From contig JANSYI010000023.1 of assembly GCA_024742475.1 (NCBI GenBank), positions 94,272 to 158,271 of the forward strand: a DNA stretch of 64,000 bases, in the 5' to 3' direction. This DNA is from a bacterium. GTDB taxonomy: Bacteria > Myxococcota_A > Polyangia > Nannocystales > Nannocystaceae. The notes beneath the pieces are model-generated. The model saw only the letters and a program-made list of their open reading frames with translations. It had not been told where the DNA came from and made no database searches. Of this stretch, positions 60,205 to 64,000 are shown piece after piece (within the stretch, counting starts at the first letter, position 1; each line of letters opens with the position of its first letter). The position numbers and the translations under genes were made by a program.

Positions 60205-62388
60205 GTGAGAACGACACGCGTTTGGCTCGGCACGGCAGCGCTGCTCGGTGCGGCGTGCGGCAGCGAGCTGCCCCCCGCGGCGGGCAGCTCGACCTCCGAG
60301 GGCGCCGGCGCCAGCACGGCGATGGGCAGCACGACCGGGGCCGAGGCGTCCACCGCCGTGGCCGACGCCTCCACCGCGCAGACGACGGGCACCGTCTTCA
60401 CGCTCAGCGACGGGACCGAGGTTCACGTCGCCGACGACGGCAGCGTCTCGGTGTGGAGCGGCGACCGCAGGGTCTTCGCCCTCGCCGGCGACCCCGGTCC
60501 TCGCGGCCGCCGCTTCGTCGAGACCTACGGCGGTGGTATCGGCTTGTGGTCGGTCTTCCGGGACGACGAGCCCGACCTCGCGCTGGCGTACGAGAGCGCC
60601 TCGATGACCGACGACGTCGTGCAGGTCCGATGGACGAGCGCCGACGGAGACCCGCTGGCCCTCGACATTTCGGTCCAGGTCCCCGCCGAGACCCTGCGCG
60701 TACGCAGCACCGCGGTCCCAGACGTCGACGCCTTGGCGCTCCCGCTTCGGTGCGACGAGGGGGCCAGCTTTCACGGGTTCGGCGAGCAGTATGGCGCCAC
60801 CGATCAACGCGGGGAGGCGTTTCGGCTGTGGTTGACCGAACAGGGCATCGGGCGCGACCCCACGCTCCCCCTGCTGCCGACCAACGGCAACAGCCACACG
60901 ACATACTTCCCCATGGCCTACTACTTCGATCCGCGCGGGTTCGGAGGGTTGTTTCGCACCCAGCAGCCAGTCGAGGTCGACCTGTGCGCCTCCGACCCCG
61001 ACCTCGCCTGGTTCGAGGTCCGCGACGGCATCGACCTGAGCATCTACGCGGGCCCCACCGGATACGACGTGATCCGCGAGCTCGGCGACGACATCGGTCG
61101 GCCGTCCCTTCCGCCCGCGTGGGCCTGGGAGCCGTGGATCGCCATGCAGGGCGGGCAAGACGACGTCGAAGCCGAGATCGCCCGGCTCGACATGTCGGGC
61201 ATCCCCTACGGGGCCGTCTGGGTGCAAGACTGGACCGGCATCCGGCCCAACCTCGACGGCGGGTTCGGCGTCGAGTACCGCTGGCGCACCGACACGGAGA
61301 TCTACCCCGACCTCCCGGGCATGGTCGCCGACCTGCATGCCAACGGAAAGCGCTTCCTCGGATACGCCAACCCGTTCATCGACCCGGATCTCGACCACTT
61401 CGGAGACATGTCTTCGGGTGACATGCTGCTGAAGAACCCCGCTGGCGAGGACTACGTCACGCTCGCGCCCAACATCCAGTCGGCGCACCCAGACTTCACC
61501 GCGCTGCAGACCGAAGCGTACGTTCAAGCCGAGCTGCGCGCGATGGTCGAGGACATCGGCATGGACGGATGGATGGCGGACTTCGGGGAGTGGGCGCCAC
61601 TGGATGCGGTCGTGGCCGACGGCACCGACCCGATCGCGTACCACGAGACCTTTCCGCTGCGTTGGCACGCCCAGTGGCGCGCGGTGATGGATGAGCTGCG
61701 CCCCGACGGGGACTTTGCCGTCTTCGCCCGCAGCGGCAGCACGGGCGTGCACGCGGTCGCCCAGATCTACTGGATCGGCGACCAAGAGGCCGACTTCTCG
61801 GTCCACGATGGCCTGCCCACGGTCGTGCCCGCGATGCTCAACCTGGGGCTCTCGGGCATCCCGTTCGTCACTCACGACATCGCCGGGTTCAGCGGCGGCC
61901 CCAGCACCAAGGAGCTGTTCCTGCGCTGGACCGAGCTGGGCGCCTTCACCCCGATCATGCGCACCCACGAGGGGAGCGACAAGGAGAACAACTGGCGATG
62001 GGAGTCCGACCAGGAGACGATCGAGCACGTGCGACGCTTCGCCCGCGTCCACATGGCGCTCGTGGACGAGATCACGGCACTCGCCGAAATCGCAGTGGAA
62101 TCGGGGGCGCCCATCGTCCGCCCGTTGATGCTCGAGTTCCCTGAGGACCCGCTGTGCGTCGGCATCTCGGACAGCTATCTGCTCGGCCCCGACCTCCTCG
62201 TCGCCCCCGTCGTGCAGGCCGGCGCTCGCGCGCGAACGGTCTATCTCCCCGCTGGAGCCACGTGGTTCCACATCTGGACCGGGGACGCCTATGAAGGGGG
62301 CCAGAGCGTCGACATCGCCGCACCTGCGGGGAGCCCCCCGGTCTTCTCGCGCGATGCCGACCGCACGGATCTTCGCGCGATCGAGTGA
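60205..62388 (+). CDS. GH31 family glycoside hydrolase lipoprotein (YihQ-like)
   Basis: A 727-residue lipoprotein with GTG start and lipobox LGAAC (about Cys18). A Ser/Thr linker (about 20-60) precedes a GH31 (beta/alpha)8 enzyme: WVQDWTGIR, nucleophile Asp459 in GWMADFGEW, acid/base Asp526 in WIGDQEADFS, MRTHEGSD and LLAPVV near the C-terminus. The 67-residue spacing of the two Asp equals that in E. coli sulfoquinovosidase YihQ, as I recall it. The short stretch that carries the sulfonate-binding Arg and Trp in YihQ is two residues shorter here, so ordinary alpha-glucosidic substrates are as likely. It is surface-anchored and would digest external glycans. Its stop overlaps the kinase GTG. 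Confidence 0.92.
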   Translation: MRTTRVWLGTAALLGAACGSELPPAAGSSTSEGAGASTAMGSTTGAEASTAVADASTAQTTGTVFTLSDGTEVHVADDGSVSVWSGDRRVFALAGDPGPRGRRFVETYGGGIGLWSVFRDDEPDLALAYESASMTDDVVQVRWTSADGDPLALDISVQVPAETLRVRSTAVPDVDALALPLRCDEGASFHGFGEQYGATDQRGEAFRLWLTEQGIGRDPTLPLLPTNGNSHTTYFPMAYYFDPRGFGGLFRTQQPVEVDLCASDPDLAWFEVRDGIDLSIYAGPTGYDVIRELGDDIGRPSLPPAWAWEPWIAMQGGQDDVEAEIARLDMSGIPYGAVWVQDWTGIRPNLDGGFGVEYRWRTDTEIYPDLPGMVADLHANGKRFLGYANPFIDPDLDHFGDMSSGDMLLKNPAGEDYVTLAPNIQSAHPDFTALQTEAYVQAELRAMVEDIGMDGWMADFGEWAPLDAVVADGTDPIAYHETFPLRWHAQWRAVMDELRPDGDFAVFARSGSTGVHAVAQIYWIGDQEADFSVHDGLPTVVPAMLNLGLSGIPFVTHDIAGFSGGPSTKELFLRWTELGAFTPIMRTHEGSDKENNWRWESDQETIEHVRRFARVHMALVDEITALAEIAVESGAPIVRPLMLEFPEDPLCVGISDSYLLGPDLLVAPVVQAGARARTVYLPAGATWFHIWTGDAYEGGQSVDIAAPAGSPPVFSRDADRTDLRAIE

Positions 62389-63863
62389 ACGCTGTCGCGA
62401 CAAACGTTCACCTCGCCGCCACACCCACCACGCCTCGGGCAACAGCTGATACCCTGGGTGGCGCGTCCATGCCCCCAGACTCGGCCGAACTTCCCCGAGC
62501 GCTCAAGCCGCTGCTGGGGTCCGTCGTCGCGAAGCGCTATGTCGTGGACGGCTTCCTCGGCATGGGTGGCATGGCGGTCGTCTTCAGCGGACGACACGCG
62601 ACGCTCGATCGCAAGGTCGCGATCAAGTTCATGCGGCCCGAGTACAGCCTCAACGCCGACGTTTCGAAGCGCTTCGACCGCGAGGCTCGAGCCGCGTCGA
62701 ACTTCGACCACCCCAACTGCATCGAGGTCTTCGACTGCGGGGAGACGAAGCACGGGCTGAAGTTCATCGTCATGCCTTTGCTCGAGGGCGTGGAGCTCGG
62801 CTCCGTTCTCGGCGATCCCCTGCCGCCGCTGCAGGCGGTCTGGCTCGGCATCCAGCTGCTTCGCGGGCTCGAGCACGCCCACGGTCACGGGGTCGTGCAC
62901 CGCGACCTCAAGCCCGACAACATCTTCGTCTGCCTCGACCACGAGCGCCGCGACCTCCTGAAGATCGTCGACTTCGGAATCGCCAAGCTGCTCGACAAGC
63001 AGGCGACCGACGGCCTGCAGACCAAGGTCGGGGCGATCGTCGGCACGCCCGCGTACATGAGCCCCGAGCAGGCGATGGGCACCGGCATCGACGCCCGAGC
63101 CGACCTCTACTCCCTCGGGGTCATCCTCTATCACATGCTCACCGGGTCGGCTCCGTTTCGCGCCGCCGACCCACGCGGCTTGCTGTTCCAGCAGGTCTCG
63201 ATGGAGCCCGATCCGCTCCCGAGCAGCGTCCCCGAGCTCGTGCAGCGCCTCGTGATGGCGCTGATGGCCAAGGAGCGAGACGACCGCCCACCCACGGCGA
63301 CCGCCGCCCTTGCGGCCTTCGAGCGCGTCTATCGGCAGATGCAGCCCGACTCCACGCCGTGGGCTCCGCTGCTCCGCGGCTCCACCACGCGGCCCGAAGC
63401 GAGCCTTCCCCCGCCCAAGCCCGCGCAGCCACCCGCGGGCCCCGTCGTGCGCGCGACCCCCCCTGGCCCCGTCGACGGCGGCACGCAAATCTACGGCCCC
63501 GAAGACGCGCCGAAGCTGCAGGCACCCGATCCCCGGCCGCCGCGGCTGAAGCCTGCCGTCCGAGGCGCACAACGACCGCGCGCGACCCCCCCCTCTGCCC
63601 CTGCCCCTCCGCCCGTCCCCACGGCGCGACTCGAGGCCGCGCCCCATCGCCGCGGCGTCAGTGAGAGCAGCAACCTCGACGAGATGGACGCTGCGCTGCG
63701 CAAGTTCTTGGACATGCAGACGATCACGGCCGAGGACAACCTGCGCAGCGGCATCTTCGACGCCCCCGAAGGCGGCTGGGGCCACGGCGAGCTGGCCGAG
63801 CCTGGCGACGAGGCCCACGCCGGCGGACCCGACGACGCCAAGACCGACGACAGCCAGAGCTAG
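62385..63863 (+). CDS. Soluble Ser/Thr protein kinase with Pro-rich tail
   Basis: 492 residues from GTG 62385, which overlaps the GH31 stop (GTGA). The kinase domain (about 50-315) is complete: glycine loop LGMGGMAVV, Lys81 in VAIKF, catalytic HRDLKPDN with Asp174, DFG with Asp196, and GTPAYMSPEQ. It is a Hanks-type, eukaryote-like kinase with no transmembrane segment. A Pro/Arg-rich tail (about 330-440) precedes a helical acidic C-terminus. An internal ATG at 62469 is an alternative start. The stop TAG is the first three bases of the palindromic repeat copy, so the C-terminus may have been truncated by it. The GH31 coupling is unusual; signalling to the enzyme is unproven. Confidence 0.93.
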   Translation: MNAVATNVHLAATPTTPRATADTLGGASMPPDSAELPRALKPLLGSVVAKRYVVDGFLGMGGMAVVFSGRHATLDRKVAIKFMRPEYSLNADVSKRFDREARAASNFDHPNCIEVFDCGETKHGLKFIVMPLLEGVELGSVLGDPLPPLQAVWLGIQLLRGLEHAHGHGVVHRDLKPDNIFVCLDHERRDLLKIVDFGIAKLLDKQATDGLQTKVGAIVGTPAYMSPEQAMGTGIDARADLYSLGVILYHMLTGSAPFRAADPRGLLFQQVSMEPDPLPSSVPELVQRLVMALMAKERDDRPPTATAALAAFERVYRQMQPDSTPWAPLLRGSTTRPEASLPPPKPAQPPAGPVVRATPPGPVDGGTQIYGPEDAPKLQAPDPRPPRLKPAVRGAQRPRATPPSAPAPPPVPTARLEAAPHRRGVSESSNLDEMDAALRKFLDMQTITAEDNLRSGIFDAPEGGWGHGELAEPGDEAHAGGPDDAKTDDSQS

Positions 63864-63891
63864 CAGGCTGTGGAAGAAGTCCCACGCAGTG
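63861..63891. repeat. Half copy of the palindromic repeat at the kinase stop
   Basis: TAGCAGGCTGTGG... to 63891 shares 30 bases with the reverse complement of the element at 27565-27615, then diverges to GCATAACGG. It supplies the TAG of the kinase gene. The other arm is absent, so this is a deleted or single-arm copy. Confidence 0.85.
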
Positions 63892-63997
63892 CATAACGGC
63901 GCCCTCACCATGCATAGCTTCGTTGGTCATCGGTCACTGGTGCCCAACCAGCTCCCTCTTCCCGCCTTGCTCTGCATGGCGATGACGCCGTTCTGCA
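63890..63997. repeat. 12-bp inverted repeat flanking 84 bp at window end
   Basis: TGCATAACGGCG (63890-63901) and CGCCGTTCTGCA (63986-63997) are inverted copies with one mismatch. Between them are 84 bases with no gene, only short frames. The block is next to the half palindrome and may be a small non-autonomous element. The remaining 3 bases of the window are unassigned. Confidence 0.5.
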
Positions 63998-64000
63998 TAC

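Noticed and set aside
60205..62388. Calling the GH31 enzyme a sulfoquinovosidase
   Set aside because: The catalytic spacing matches YihQ, but the segment that holds the sulfonate-binding Arg and Trp is shorter and I do not see those residues; kept as GH31, YihQ-like.

Overview
The window is very GC-rich DNA from a myxobacterium (Myxococcota). A Nannocystis-like lineage is my best guess. The evidence is the number of lipoproteins whose lipobox is followed by a long Ser/Thr/Gly/Asp linker (about sixteen here), a DUF2330 protein with a MYXO-CTERM-like tail, a CRTAC1-type FG-GAP protein, many two-component proteins and a soluble Ser/Thr kinase of myxobacterial type. Genes are densely packed. ATGA/GTGA stop-start overlaps are frequent, and many starts have no Shine-Dalgarno sequence.

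Layout. 1-6 kb (minus): hemA (cut by the window edge) coupled to a CcsA/HemX-like membrane protein, then an NTF2-like protein, an exported protein and a large membrane protein. 6-9 kb: lon, then a methyltransferase. 9-16 kb (minus): a sensor kinase and its unusual HTH-receiver partner, two tandem von Willebrand A lipoproteins and a LysR regulator. 16-20 kb (plus): a Nudix hydrolase, three lipoproteins and a cupin-like protein. 19.7-20.2 kb: three tRNAs (an aberrant Glu-like tRNA, Glu-UUC and Lys-UUU) with recognisable promoters and terminators. 20.2-26.3 kb: sigma factor, TPR lipoprotein, CRTAC1/UnbV protein and a membrane pentaheme cytochrome, the last three linked by 4-base overlaps. This is the best candidate here for an undescribed system.

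26-38.8 kb (minus): a sulfotransferase, a palindromic repeat next to a truncated ORF, a CheA-like membrane kinase, a DUF2760-Hsp70-Hsp70 operon, and mnmC split into two genes (the tRNA wobble-uridine enzymes whose usual substrates include tRNA-Glu and tRNA-Lys). 38.9-46.7 kb: a giant amidohydrolase lipoprotein, a metallo-beta-lactamase-fold protein with a degraded metal site divergent from an AraC regulator, and an eight-helix zinc-ribbon protein. 46.8-54.5 kb (minus): beta-propeller and other lipoproteins, an M16 protease and class II fructose-bisphosphate aldolase. 54.6-64 kb: a DUF2330/MYXO-CTERM protein running into a lipoprotein whose start is a twelve-copy ATGAGG repeat, a hybrid histidine kinase, a P460-like heme lipoprotein, a GH31 glycosidase, a Ser/Thr kinase, and a second copy of half of the palindromic repeat.

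Two patterns span the window. First, many start codons lie only 6-10 bases downstream of a TANNNT hexamer, which suggests widespread leaderless transcription. Second, the density of surface lipoproteins and signalling proteins fits a predatory or social soil bacterium. No CRISPR array, prophage, integrase or transposase was seen.
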